This document shows positions 1 to 11,530 of a DNA stretch of 26,631 bases, piece by piece. The DNA comes from Symbiodinium natans (lineage: Eukaryota; Sar; Dinophyceae; Suessiales; Symbiodiniaceae): assembly GCA_905221605.1 (NCBI GenBank), contig CAJNDS010001245.1, forward strand, positions 1 to 26,631, in the 5' to 3' direction. Position 1 is the stretch's first letter; every line of letters starts with the position of its first letter. The notes under the pieces were generated by a model that saw nothing but the letters and a program-made list of their open reading frames with translations, ran no database searches and was not told the origin of the DNA. The position numbers and the translations under genes were made by a program.

Positions 1-445
1 GTGGCAACCTGAATGGCGCCTTTATGAATAAGTACAGGCCCACCACCGACCGCTTGCCACGCAGCGGTGCATTTTTATTGTCTTATGTCGGGAGCGGTCC
101 TCACGTCGGGCAAAATTTCGGCGAGCTTCAAAAGTGTGTCTTCTCATCAGAAATCGCACAGTTTTTGGCCTTCATTTTGAGGCCAGAAATTGGGTCCCAA
201 AACTGGGTCTGAGTGATTCGAAACTCTTAGAGAAGATCCCATTTCGGGCTTCGCTTTGGGGCCCAAAAATAGGACCCCAGAATGGGCCGTGAAACGTGGC
301 AAGTGTGCTTTCAATTTTGCGGAGACACGCAAAGCATGCACCACATGTTTGGGTCGGGAGCAAAGATTGTCAGCGGTCGCTTAAGACTGTTGGCAATAGC
401 GTTATAACGGAACAAGTATTGCACATGACAAGCTGAATTGCAACT
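1..445 (+). repeat. A monomer 1
   Basis: This full-length A copy begins at the first base of the window, so the array clearly extends further left. It has the features of all A copies: a run of GGGCCC-type motifs in its middle (GGGTCCCAAAACTGGGTC, then GGGGCCCAAAAATAGGACCC) and the conserved end GAATTGCAACT. Short open frames occur on both strands, recur in every copy and differ in frame wherever copies have indels, so I do not call them genes. Confidence 0.95.
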
Positions 446-755
446 GCGGGGGCACTCAAACGTGTCCTACGCTTCTTGTGTCTTTCTGGGGTCGGATTTG
501 GCTTCACTTGAGGCACATTCTCCAAACCCCCAGCAAAGGGCCTACCTTGTCCCAAATCAATAAGCGTTGTCGAAAATCCCCTTTCCCCAATGGCAATGTT
601 GCAACACGTTGGTCATGTCAGACCGACCTTCGGCATCCAACATTGCCATTGGGGGCTCGGGGGCACAGACAAGCATCCTTTCCAGGCTCTTCAGGCTCCA
701 AGTCCTTGCGATTTCAAGGTAGCTCTCAAGGTCGGGCTGCGCTGCTTACTGCGTT

Positions 756-1045
756 CTGCAGACCCTGCATGTAACACTGCAGCAACCTGCAGACCCTGCA
801 GACCTGCAGCAAGCATGCGGACTCTGCAGCAAGCCTGCAGGCCCTGCAGCAGCCTGATGCAGCAAGCCTGCAGACCCCTGCAGCAAGCCTACAGCTGCAG
901 GGTCTGTAGGCTGTCGGCAAGCCTGCAGACCCTGCAGCAGCCTGCAGGCCAGCAGCGCCTGCGGGCAACCTGCAGACCCTGCCGCACGCCGCCCCTACAG
1001 ACCCTACAGTGGCCCTACAGCAAGCCTGCAAAACCTGCTGCCTGC
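756..1045 (+). repeat. CTGCAG-rich degenerate minisatellite inside B
   Basis: About fifteen CTGCAG hexamers lie within the first 230 bp, mostly as CTGCAGACC, CTGCAGCAAGC and CTGCAGGCC variants at 9-18 bp spacing. The equivalent block begins at about 3346 in B2 and 5948 in B3, and is present in B4, B5 and (shortened) B6. Copies differ by loss or gain of whole sub-units: B4 lacks a block that B1 has near 945-970, and B5 lacks a block near its middle. This pattern fits replication slippage. Frames across it give Cys/Pro/Ala/Leu-rich translations in several phases, as expected for non-coding repeat DNA. Confidence 0.9.
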
Positions 1046-1210
1046 CTCTCCCCCAGCCCGCATGGCTTCCAGTCTTCAATTACTTGGGCATTTTCCTGCA
1101 TTCACACAGAGTCCATTTCCCCTTGTAAACACAAAGGCTTGAAGGCCCCAGAGTCTGCAGGAAGCTTGAAAGCCCCTGACCTGTAGAACTGCAAATTAAA
1201 AACCAGGTGT

Positions 1211-1375
1211 CACATGCTCCGCGCTGTAGGAAAAGCTGGATTTTTTCCGCCAGTCTAATTTCATGAAAACTAGTACTACACGCTCCGCACTGTGGGAAAA
1301 GCTGGATTTCGCCTCGGGTGTAATTTCATCAAAACTGGTACTACACGCTCCGCGCTGGGGAAAAACCACAGTGTA
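1211..1375 (+). repeat. 65-bp sub-repeat inside B, about 2.5 copies
   Basis: The motif ACACGCTCCGCRCTG followed by GGAAAAGCTGGATTT and TAATTTCATSAAAACT recurs with GCTCC at 1216, 1282 and 1347, giving periods of 66 and 65 bp. The third copy is truncated after CGCTGGGGAAAAA. A more degenerate TACTACACGCTG recurs near 1441. The same arrangement is present in B2, B3 and B4; B5 has lost the first copy and most of the second. Confidence 0.85.
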
Positions 1376-1725
1376 CTACATGAATGCATAGTTTTTTCAA
1401 AACTTTAAGGTTCATGTAATGTTTCTACTTGGAATCAAGGTACTACACGCTGTTTTCCCGCATTTTTTGAGTGTAGTACTCGTGTACAGGTCTGCTACAC
1501 GCGCTTTCTCAAGGGTTATACGGTTTACCAGTCTTTCAAATACTCAAGTAAGGCCTCACAATCCCCTTCAAGGGCTCCAAAACCTCATCAGGACCTCCCA
1601 GAGCCTTTTACCAACTTTTGCGGGCTGCCCGTTGGAAAAACCGCTGAAAAACGTGGTATCGCGCGGGTCCACATTCAGGACCGACAAACGACGAGAAACA
1701 TAGGACGCATCAGAGTACCCCCCCA

Positions 1726-3071
1726 GTGGCAACCTGAATGGCGCCTTTATGAATAAGTACAGGCCCACCACCGACCGCTTGCCACGCAGCGGTGCATTTT
1801 TATTGTCTTATGTCGGGAGCGGTCCTCACGTTGGGCAAAATTTCGGCGAGCTTCAAAAGTGTGTCTTCTCATCAGAAATCGCACAGTTTTTGGCCTTCAT
1901 TTTGAGGCCAGAAATTGGGTCCCAAAACTGGTCTGCCTGATTCGAAACTCTTAGAGAAGATCCCATTTCGGGCTTCGCTTTGGGGCCCAAAAATAGGACC
2001 CCAGAATGGGCCGTGAAACGTGGCAAGTGATTCTTTCAAAATTTTGCGGAGCCAACTCAAAGCATGCCCCATGTTTTGGGTCGGGCGTCAAAGTTTTCAG
2101 CGGTCCGCTTACAGACTGTTGGCAATACGTATATAAACGAACAATTAAATTGCACACTGACAACTAATTGCAACTGTGGCAACCTGAAATGCGCCCTATA
2201 TGAATCAAGTAAAGGCCACCACCGACCCGCTTGCCACGCCGGTGCAATTTTTATTGTCTTATGTCGGGAGCGGTCCCGCACGTCGGGCAAAACTTTCGTC
2301 GAGCATTCAAATGTGTCCTCTCATCAGAAAATTCGCACAGTTTTTGGCCTTCATGTTGAGGCCAGAAAATTGGGTCCCAAAACTGGGATCTGCCTGATTC
2401 GAAACTCTTAGAGAAGATCCCATTTCGGGCTTCGCTTTGGGGCCCAAAAATAGGACCCCAGAATGGGCCGTGAAACGTGGCAAGTGTGCTTTCAATTTTG
2501 CGGAGACACGCAAAGCATGCACCACATGTTTGGGTCGGGCGCAAAGATAGTCAGCGGTCGCTTAAGACTGTTGGCAATAGCGTTATAACGGAACAAGTAT
2601 TGCACATGACAAGCTGAATTGCAACAGTGGCAACCTGAATGGCGCCTATATGAATAAGTACAGGCCCACCACCGACCGCTTGCCACGCAGCGGTGCATTT
2701 TTATTGTCTTATGTCGGGAGCGGTCCTCACGTCGGGCAAAATTTCGGCGAGCTTCAAAAGTGTGTCTTCTCATCAGAAATCGCACAATTTTTTGGCCTTC
2801 ATTTTGAGGCCAGAAATTGGGTCCCAAAACTGGGTCTGCCTGATTCGAAACTCTTAGAGAAGATCCCATTTCGGGCTTCGCTTTGGGGCCCAAAAATAGG
2901 ACCCCAGAATGGGCCGTGAAACGTGGCAAGTGTGCTTTCAATTTTGCGGAGACACGCAAAGCATGCACCACATGTTGGGTCGGGCGCAAAGATAGTCAGC
3001 GGTCGCTTAAGACTGTTGGCAATAGCGTTATAACGGAACAAGTATTGCACATGACAAGCTGAATTGCAACT
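1726..3071 (+). repeat. A monomers 2-4 (1726-2175, 2176-2626, 2627-3071)
   Basis: Three A copies lie in tandem. A4 matches the other copies closely. The second half of A2 and the first half of A3 (about 2025-2395) differ from every other copy by frequent single-base insertions and substitutions, for example GACCCGCTTGCC in place of GACCGCTTGCC. The edges of this divergent patch are sharp and lie inside monomers. Confidence 0.93.
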
Positions 3072-4302
3072 GCGGGGGCACTCAAACGTGTCCTACGCTT
3101 CTTGTGTCTTTCTGGGGTCGGACCTTGTCCCAAATCAATAAGTGTTGTCGAAAATCCCCTTTCCCCAATGGCAATGTTGCAACACGTTGGTCATGTCAGA
3201 CCGACCTTCGGCATCCATTGGGGGCTCGGGGGCACACGCAAGGGCTTGTGACCGGAGACAAGCATCCTTTTCCAGGCTCTTCAGGCTCCAAGTCCTTGCG
3301 ATTTCAAGGTAGCTCTCAAGGTCGGGCTGCGCTGCTTACTGCGTTCTGCAGACCCTGCATGTAACACTGCAGCAACCTGCAGACCCTGCAGACCTGCAGC
3401 AAGCATGCGGACTCTGCAGCAAGCCTGCAGGCCCTGCAGCAGCCTGACGCAGCAAGCCTGCAGACCCCTGCAGCAAGCCTAGCTGCAAGGTCTGTAAGCT
3501 GTCGGCAAGCCTGCAGACCCTGCAGCAGCCTGCAGGCCAGCAGCGCCTGCGGGCAACCTGCAGACCCTGCCGCACGCCGCCCCTACAGACCCTACAGCAA
3601 GCCTGCAAAACCTGCTGCCTGCCTCTCCCCCAGCCTGCATGGCTTCCAGTCTTCAATTACTTGGGCATTTTCCTGCATTCACACAGAGTCCATTTCCCCT
3701 TGTAAACACAAAGGCTTGAAGGCCCCAGAGTCTGCAGGAAGCTTGAAAGCCCCTGACCTGTAGAACTGCAAATTAAAAACCAGGTGTCACATGCTCCGCG
3801 CTGTAGGAAAAGCTGGATTTTTCCGCCAGTCTAATTTCATGAAAACTAGTACTACACGCTCCGCACTGTGGGAAAAGCTGGATTTCGCCTCGGGTGTAAT
3901 TTCATCAAAACTGGTACTACACGCTCCGCGCTGGGGAAAAACCACAGTGTACTACATGAATGCATAGTTTTTTCAAAACTTTAAGGTTCATGTAATGTTT
4001 CTACTTGGAATCAAGGTACTACACGCTGTTTTCCCGCATTTTTTGAGTGTAGTACTCGTGTACAGGTCTGCTACACGCGCTTTCTCAAGGGTTATACGGT
4101 TTACCAGTCTTTCAAATACTCAAGTAAGGCCTCACAATCCCCTTCAAGGGCTCCAAAACCTCATCAGGACCTCCCAGAGCCTTTTTTCCAACTTTTGCGG
4201 GCTGCCCGTTGGAAAAATCGCTGAAAAACGTGGTATCGCGCGGGTCCACATTCAGGACCGACAAACGACGAGAAACATAGGACGCATCAGAGTACCCCCC
4301 CA
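3072..4302 (+). repeat. B monomer 2
   Basis: This copy is 1231 bp. Compared with B1 it lacks about 50 bp of the leader (GGGGTCGG joins directly to ACCTTGTCCC). It has a different short segment near 3235-3255 (CACACGCAAGGGCTTGTGAC). The CTGCAG core, 65-bp sub-repeat and 3' part are present in the standard order. Confidence 0.93.
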
Positions 4303-5637
4303 GTGGCAACCTGAATGGCGCCTATATGAATAAGTACAGGCCCACCACCGACCGCTTGCCACGCAGCGGTGCATTTTTATTGTCTTATGTCGGGAGCGGT
4401 CCTCACGTCGGGCAAAATTTCGGCGAGCTTCAAAAGTGTGTCTTCTCATCAGAAATCGCACAGTTTTTGGCCTTCATTTTGAGGCCAGAAATTGGGTCCC
4501 AAAACTGGGTCTGCCTGATTCGAAACTCTTAGAGAAGATCCCATTTCGGGCTTCGCTTTGGGGCCAAAAAATAGGACCCCAGAATGGGCCGTGAAACGTG
4601 GCAAGTGTGCTTTCAATTTTGCGGAGACACGCAAAGCATGCACCACATGTTTGGGTCGGGCGCAAAGATTGTCAGCGGTCGCTTAAGACTGTTGGCAATA
4701 GCGTTATAACGGAACAAGTATTGCACATGACAAGCTGAATTGCAACTGTGGCAACCTGAATGGCGCCTATATGAAATAAGTAAAGGCCCACCACCGACCG
4801 CTTGCCACGCAGCGTGCATTTTTATTGTCTTATGTCGGGAGCGGTCCTCACGTCGGGCAAAATTTCGGCGAGCTTAAGTGTGTCTTCTCATCAGAAATCG
4901 CACAGTTTTTGGCCTTCATTTTGATGGCCAGAAATTGGGTCCCAAAACTGGGTCTGCCTGATTCGAAACTCTTAGAGAAGATCCCATTTCGGGCTTCGCT
5001 TTGGGGCCCAAAAATAGGACCCCAGAATGGGCCGTGAAACGTGGCAAGTGTGCTTTCAATTTTGCGGAGACACGCAAAGCATGCACCACATGTTTGGGTC
5101 GGGCGCAAAGATTGTCAGCGGTTGCTTAAGACTGTTGGCAATAGCGTTATAACGGAACAAGTATTGCACATGACAAGCTGAATTGCAACTGTGGCAACCT
5201 GAACGGCGCCTATATGAATAAGTACAGGCCCACCACCGACCGCTTGCCACGCAGCGGTGCATTTTTATTGTCTTATGTCGGGAGCGGTCCTCACGTCGGG
5301 CAAAATTTCGGCGAGTTTCAAAAGTGTGTCTTCTCATCAGAAATCCCACAGTTTTTGGCCTTCATTTTGAGGCCAGAAATTGGGTCCCAAAACTGGGTCT
5401 GCCTGATTCGAAACTCTTAGAGAAGATCCCATTTCGGGCTTCGCTTTGGGGCCCAAAAATAGGACCCCAGAATGGGCCGTGAAACGTGGCAAGTGTGCTT
5501 TCAATTTTGCGGAGACACGCAAAGCATGCACCACATGTTTGGGTCGGGCGCAAAGATAGTCAGCGGTCGCTTAATAGACTGTTGGCAATAGCGTTATAAC
5601 GGAACAAGTATTGCACATGACAAGCTGAATTGCAACT
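4303..5637 (+). repeat. A monomers 5-7 (4303-4747, 4748-5190, 5191-5637)
   Basis: Three almost identical A copies in tandem form the standard triplet between B units. A6 carries a few 1-3 bp indels, and A7 has CTTAATAGAC where others have CTTAAGAC. Confidence 0.95.
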
Positions 5638-6906
5638 GCGGGGGCACTCAAACGTGTCCTACGCTTCTTGTGTCTTTCTGGGGTCGGATTTGGCTTCACT
5701 TGAGGCACATTCTCCAAACCCCCAGCAAAGGGCCTACCTTGTCCCAAATCAATAAGTGTTGTCGAAAATCCCCTTTCCCCAATGGCAATGTTGCAACACG
5801 TTGGTCATGTCAGACCGACCTTCGGCATCCAACATTGCCATTGGGGGCTCGGGGGCACAGACAAGCATCCTTTCCAGGCTCTTCAGGCTCCAAGTCCTTG
5901 CGATTTCAAGGTAGCTCTCAAGGTCGGGCTGCGCTGCTTACTGCGTTCTGCAGACCCTGCATGTAACACTGCAGCAACCTGCAGACCCTGCAGACCTGCA
6001 GCAAGCATGCGGACTCTGCAGCAAGCCTGCAGGCCCTGCAGCAGCCTGATGCAGCAAGCCTGCAGACCCCTGCAGCAAGCCTACAGCTGCAGGGTCTGTA
6101 GGCTGTCGGCAAGCCTGCAGACCCTGCAGCAGCCTGCAGGCCAGCAGCGCCTGCGGGCAACCTGCAGACCCTGCCGCACGCCGCCCCTACAGACCCTACA
6201 GCAAGCCTGCAAAACCTGCTGCCTGCCTCTCCCCCAGCCTGCATGGCTTCCAGTCTTCAATTACTTGGGCATTTTCCTGCATTCACACAGAGTCCATTTC
6301 CCCTTGTAAACACAAAGGCTTGAAGGCCCCAGAGTCTGCAGGAAGCTTGAAAGCCCCTGACCTGTAGAACTGCAAATTAAAAACCAGGTGTCACATGCTC
6401 CGCGCTGTAGGAAAAGCTGGATTTTTCCGCCAGTCTAATTTCATGAAAACTAGTACTACACGCTCCGCACTGTGGGAAAAGCTGGATTTCGCCTCGGGTG
6501 TAATTTCATCAAAACTGGTACTACACGCTCCCGCTGGGGGAAAAACCACAGTGTACTACATGAATGCATAGTTTTTTCAAAACTTTACGGTTCATGTCAT
6601 GTTTCTACTTGGAATCAAGGTACTACACGCTGTTTTCCCGCATTTTTTGAGTGTAGTACTCGTGTACAGGTCTGCTACGCGCGCTTTCTCAAGGGTTATA
6701 CGGTTTACCAGTCTTTCAAATACTCAAGTAAGGCCTCACAATCCCCTTCAAGGGCTCCAAAACCTCATCAGGACCTCCCAGAGCCTTTTTTCCAACTTTT
6801 GCGGGCTGCCCGTTGGAAAAATCGCTGAAAAACGTGATATCGCGCGGGTCCACATTCAGGACCGACAAACGACGAGAAACATAGGACGCATCAGAGAACC
6901 CCCCCA
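5638..6906 (+). repeat. B monomer 3
   Basis: This copy is 1269 bp and closely resembles B1, including the complete leader. Its CTGCAG core begins near 5948. Near 6531 the sub-repeat reads CTCCCGCTGGGGG where other copies read CTCCGCGCTGGGG. Confidence 0.95.
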
Positions 6907-8242
6907 GTGGCAACCTGAATGGCGCCTATATGAATAAGTAAAGGCCCACCACCGACCGCTTGCCACGCAGCGGTGCATTTTTATTGTCTTATGTCGGGAG
7001 CGGTCCTCACGTCGGGCAAAATTTCGGCGAGCTTCAAAAGTGTGTCTTCTCATCAGAAATCGCACAGTTTTTGGCCTTCATTTTGAGGCCAGAAATTGGG
7101 TTCCAAAACTGGGTCTGCCTGATTCGAAACTCTTAGAGAAGATCCCATTTCGGGCTTCGCTTTGGGGCCCAAAAATAGGACCCCAGAATGGGCCGTGAAA
7201 CGTGGCAAGTGTGCTTTCAATTTTGCGAAGACACGCAAAGCATGCACCACATGTTTTGAGTCGGGCGCAAAGATTGTCAGCGGTCGCTTAAGACTGTTGG
7301 CAATAGCGTTTTCACGGAACAAGTATTGCACATGACAAGCTGAATTGCAACTGTGGCAACCTGAATGGCGCCTATATGAATAAGTAAAGGCCCACCACCG
7401 ACCGCTTGCCACGCAGCGGTGCATTTTTATTGTCTTATGTCGGGAGCGGTCCTCACGTCGGGCAAAATTTCGGCGAGCTTCAAAAGTGTGTCTTCTCATC
7501 AGAAATCGCACAGTTTTTGGCCTTCATTTTGAGACCAGAAATTGGGTCCCAAAACTGGGTCTGCCTGATTCGAAACTCTTAGAGAAGATCCCATTTCGGG
7601 CTTCGCTTTGGGGCCCAAAAATAGGACCCCAGAATGGGCCGTGAAACGTGGCAAGTGTGCTTTCAATTTTGCGGAGACACGCAAAGCATGCACCACATGT
7701 TTGGGTCGGGCGCAAAGATTGTCAGCGGTTGCTTAAGACTGTTGGCAATAGCGTTATAACGGAACAAGTATTGCACATGACAAGCTGAATTGCAACTGTG
7801 GCAACCTGAACGGCGCCTATATGAATAAGTAAAGGCCCACCACCGACCGCTTGCCACGCAGCGGTGCATTTTTATTGTCTTATGTCGGGAGCGGTCCTCA
7901 CGTCGGGCAAAATTTCGGCGAGCTTCAAAAGTGTGTCTTCTCATCAGAAATCGCACAGTTTTTGGCCTTCATTTTGAGGCCAGAAATTGGGTCCCAAAAC
8001 TGGGTCTGCCTGATTCGAAACTCTTAGAGAAGATCCCATTTCGGGCTTCGCTTTGGGGCCCAAAAATAGGACCCCAGAATGGGCCGTGAAACGTGGCAAG
8101 TGTGCTTTCAATTTTGCGGAGACACGCAAAGCATGCACCACATGTTTGGGTCGGGCGCAAAGATAGTCAGCGGTCGCTTAAGACTGTTGGCAATAGCGTT
8201 ATAACGGAACAAGTATTGCACATGACAAGCTGAATTGCAACT
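6907..8242 (+). repeat. A monomers 8-10 (6907-7352, 7353-7797, 7798-8242)
   Basis: Three near-identical A copies of 446, 445 and 445 bp form the standard triplet. A8 has a local variant, GCGTTTTCACGG, where others read GCGTTATAACGG. Confidence 0.95.
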
Positions 8243-9488
8243 GCGGGGGCACTCAAACGTGTCCTACGCTTCTTGTGTCTTTCTGGGGTCGGATTTGGCT
8301 TCACTTGAGGCACATTCTCCAAACCCCCAGCAAAGGGCCTACCTTGTCCCACATCAATAAGTGTTGTCGAAAATCCCCTTTCCCCAATGGCAATGTTGCA
8401 ACACGTTGGTCATGTCAGACCGACCTTCGGCATCCAACATTGCCATTGGGGGCTCGGGGGCACAGACAAGCATCCTTTTCCAGGCTCTTCAGGCTCCAAG
8501 TCCTTGCGATTTCAAGGTAGCTCTCAAGGTCGGGCTGCGCTGCTTACTGCGTTCTGCAGACCCTGCATGTAACACTGCAGCAACCTGCAGACCCTGCAGA
8601 CCTGCAGCAAGCATGCGGACTCTGCAGCAAGCCTGCAGGCCCTGCAGCAGCCTGATGCAGCAAGCCTGCAGACCCCTGCAGCAAGCCTACAGCTGCAGGG
8701 TCTGTAGGCTGTCGGCAAGCCTGCAGACCCTGCAGCAGCCTGCAGGACCTGCAGACCCTGCCGCACGCCGCCCCTACAGACCCTACAGCAAGCCTGCAAA
8801 ACCTGCTGCCTGCCTCTCCCCCAGCCCGCATGGCTTCCAGTCTTCAATTACTTGGGCATTTTCCTGCATTTACACAGAGTCCATTTCCCCTTGTAAACAC
8901 AAAGGCTTGAAGGCCCCAGAGTCTGCAGGAAGCTTGAAAGCCCCTGACCTGTAGAACTGCAAATTAAAAACCAGGTGTCACACGCTCCGCGCTGTAGGAA
9001 AAGCTGGATTTTTCCGCCAGTCTAATTTCATGAAAACTAGTTCTACACGCTCCGCACTGTGGGAAAAGCTGGATTTCGCCTCGGGTGTAATTTCATCAAA
9101 ACTGGTACTACACGCTCCGCGCTGGGGAAAAACCACAGTGTACTACATGAATGCATAGTTTTTTCAAAACGTTAAGGTTCATGTAATGTTTCACTTGGAA
9201 TCAAGGTACTACACGCTGTTTTCCCGCATTTTTTGAGTGTAGTACTCGTGTACAGGTCTGCTACACGCGCTTTCTCAAGGGTTATACGGTTGACCAGTCT
9301 TTCAAATACTCAAGTAAGGCCTCACAATCCCCTTCAAGGGCTCCAAAACCTCATCAGGACCTCCCAGAGCCTTTTTTCCAACTTTGCGGGCTGCCCGTTG
9401 GAAAAATCGCTGAAAAACGTGGTATCGCGCGGGTCCACATTCAGGACCGACATACGACGAGAAACATAGGACGCATCAGAGTACCCCA
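8243..9488 (+). repeat. B monomer 4
   Basis: This copy is 1246 bp, in the standard B order. The CTGCAG core is shorter than in B1 by one internal block near 8745. The terminal C-run is shortened to CCCC before the next A. Confidence 0.95.
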
Positions 9489-9573
9489 GTGGCAACCTGA
9501 ATGGCGCCTATATGAATAAGTAAAGGCCCACCACCGACCGCTTGCCACGCAGCGGTGCATTTTTATTGTCTTA
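9489..9573 (+). repeat. A monomer 11, left part (first 85 bp)
   Basis: This is a perfect start of an A monomer up to ATTGTCTTA, where the C block begins. The missing remainder resumes at 12069. The two pieces (85 + 357 bp) together make one ordinary 442-bp A copy, so the C block split a single monomer. Confidence 0.93.
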
Positions 9574-10554
9574 CCTAGGGGGACTGCGCTGGACGTCTCA
9601 AAAAATGTGTCAGTTTGGGGTGCATAAAATGGGCACGATGTCAGGTGGGATTTGTGAGATTTCTTCAGGTCACTTGCAGTGAACACGGAGAGCAACTTTT
9701 GCGCAGCTTTGCAGTTCTCAAATGTGATTCAAGAAGCAAGATTACCCCCCACCCCATAGAATCTTAGCGTAGATGTTGCAGGATTGGTGCACGAGGGATG
9801 GTACACATGTAGCGGAGTCGTGTCTTCCCCGGTTTAAAAACCATTGTATGTTTAAAACGGGCTCACCTCGACTCCGCTGCCGTTCTAAGGGGAATTCCAC
9901 TTTGGAAGGACTCCGCCGACTCCGCTTACATGAACTCCACCGACTCCGCCCACACATGGAACTCGGATGCTTTTTTTCAGTGCTTACTGCTTGAACTCAG
10001 GTGTTTCTATCTTGGCACGCAGTGCGAAGATGGCAAAGAAGCTTCTGCGGCGCTGAACTTGGCGTTGGAACTTGTGTCAAGAATTGAGACGTCCGGTCCG
10101 GACCTCCCAGGTTGCCAGTTGGCTCAGGGAAGATTGCTGACGGCTGCAGAAATCGTGAGGGTTTTGCGCAATCAGCCGCCGGTCAGTGATGTAGCGCACC
10201 GAAACTTATGAGTTTAACTTCGCAGATGGTGTGTCCCAAAATCTCAACCTGCTGGGTCCGAAGACGGGGTCGTCAGGCGGCCTCCTGGAAGGCATTTGGG
10301 GCCCCATTTTTGGGGCCGCCTGAAGTCACTTTTCTTTTGCAGACGGCCCCAAAAGTGGGGCCGCCCAGATTCAGCTCTGGGTCAAAATTTAGCCCCAGAA
10401 GTGGGGCCCAGATTTCCCATATAGGCTAGATGACGGACGCTGAGTCCTCGTGTCGTTCCTACTTCCTCTCATTTACAATTGAGCGTTAGTCCGGCGTGAC
10501 CGTCGGTTCACGTCTGGCGCAGCGTCGGCTGACGATTAACGGATCGACCGTGAA
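9574..10554 (+). repeat. C unit, copy 1 (981 bp)
   Basis: This starts CCTAGGGGGACTGCG and ends GATCGACCGTGAA. It is unrelated to A and B except for GGGGCCCC-type motifs. Visible parts are ACTCCGCC/CCGACTCCG short repeats (about 9868-9956), a GC-rich stretch of inverted repeats (10275-10400) and a 3' tail. A 93-codon frame at 9930-10211 is open in copies 1 and 2, but these copies are so similar that this is weak evidence for coding. Confidence 0.93.
10275..10362 (+). other. Inverted-repeat cluster in C copy 1
   Basis: AGGCGGCC at 10275-10282 pairs with GGCCGCCT at 10314-10321. Between them lies the palindrome GGGGCCCC. A second perfect hairpin, GGCCCCAAAAGTGGGGCC, lies at 10345-10362. The function is unknown. 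The second hairpin is destroyed in C copy 2. Confidence 0.75.
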
Positions 10555-11530
10555 CCTAGGGGGACTGCGCTGGACGTCTCAAAAAATGTGTCAGTTTGGG
10601 GTGCATAAAATGGGCACGATGTCAGGTGGGATTTGTGAGATTTCTTCAGGTCACTTGCAGTGAACACGGAGAGCAACTTTTGCGCAGCTTTGCAGTTCTC
10701 AAATGTGATTCAAGAAGCAAGATTACCCCCCACCCCATAGAATCTTAGCGTAGATGTTGCAGGATTGGTGCACGAGGGATGGTACACATGTAGCGGAGTC
10801 GTGTCTTCCCCGGTTGAAAAACCATTGTATGTTTAAAACGGGCTCACCTCGACTCCGCTGCCGTTCTAAGGGGAATTCCACTTTGGAAGGACTCCGCCGA
10901 CTCCGCTTACATGAACTCCACCGACTCCGCCCACACATGGAACTCGGATGCTTTTTTTCAGTGCTTACTGCTTGAACTCAGGTGTTTCTATCTTGGCACG
11001 CAGTGCGAAGATGGCAAAGAAGCTTCTGCGGCGCTGAACTTGGCGTTGGAACTTGTGTCAAGAATTGAGACGTCCGGTCCGGACCTCCCAGGTTGCCAGT
11101 TGGCTCAGGGAAGATTGCTGACGGCTGCAGAAATCGTGAGGGTTTTGCGCAATCAGCCGCCGGTCAGTGATGTAGCGCGCCGAAACTTATGAGTTTAACT
11201 TCGCAGATGGTGTGTCCCAAAATCTCAACCTGCTGGGTCCGAAGACGGGGTCGTCAGGCGGCCTCCTGGAAGGCATTTGGGGCCCCATTTTTGGGGCCGC
11301 CTGAAGTCACTTTTCTTTTGCAGACGGCCCCCCCGGCCGCCCAGATTCAGCTCTGGGTCAAAATTTAGCCCCAGAAGTGGGGCCCAGATTTCCCATATAG
11401 GCTAGATGACGGACGCTGAGTCCTCGTGTCGTTCCTACTTCCTCTCATTTACAATTGAGCGTTAGTCCGGCGTGACCGTCGGTTCACGTCTGGCGCGGCG
11501 TCGGCTGACGATTAACGGATCGACCGTGAA
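10555..11530 (+). repeat. C unit, copy 2 (976 bp)
   Basis: This is nearly identical to copy 1 and follows it without a gap. It is 5 bp shorter, because the hairpin segment GGCCCCAAAAGTGGGG of copy 1 is replaced by a C-run near 11326-11340. Other visible differences are single bases, for example CGGTTGAAAA against CGGTTTAAAA near 10812 and GCGCGCCG against GCGCACCG near 11178. Confidence 0.93.

Larger units (their letters stand above)
446..1725 (+). repeat. B monomer 1 (full length)
   Basis: This is the longest B copy, 1280 bp. In order it holds a unique leader (446-755), a CTGCAG-rich core (756-1045), a spacer, a 65-bp sub-repeat (about 1211-1375) and a 3' part containing GTGTAGTACT and ending in a C-run. 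Compared with later copies it carries an extra TGGCCCTACAG segment near 1010. It is followed without a gap by A monomer 2. Confidence 0.95.

Noticed and set aside
147-344. Recurrent minus-strand ORFs of 60-150 codons in A monomers (for example MVHALRVSAKLKAHL...)
   Set aside because: They recur only because the DNA repeats. Indels between copies change or fuse the frames freely, several frames are open at once, and no domain is recognisable.
590-1186. 198-codon plus frame and antisense frames over the CTGCAG core of B
   Set aside because: Low-complexity Cys/Pro/Ala/Leu translation of a minisatellite, open in several frames and of different length in each B copy.
9930-10211. 93-codon frame in C unit, also open in copy 2 (10911-11192)
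   Set aside because: The copies are nearly identical, so conservation carries no information. Copy 3 is truncated within it, and no motif is seen.
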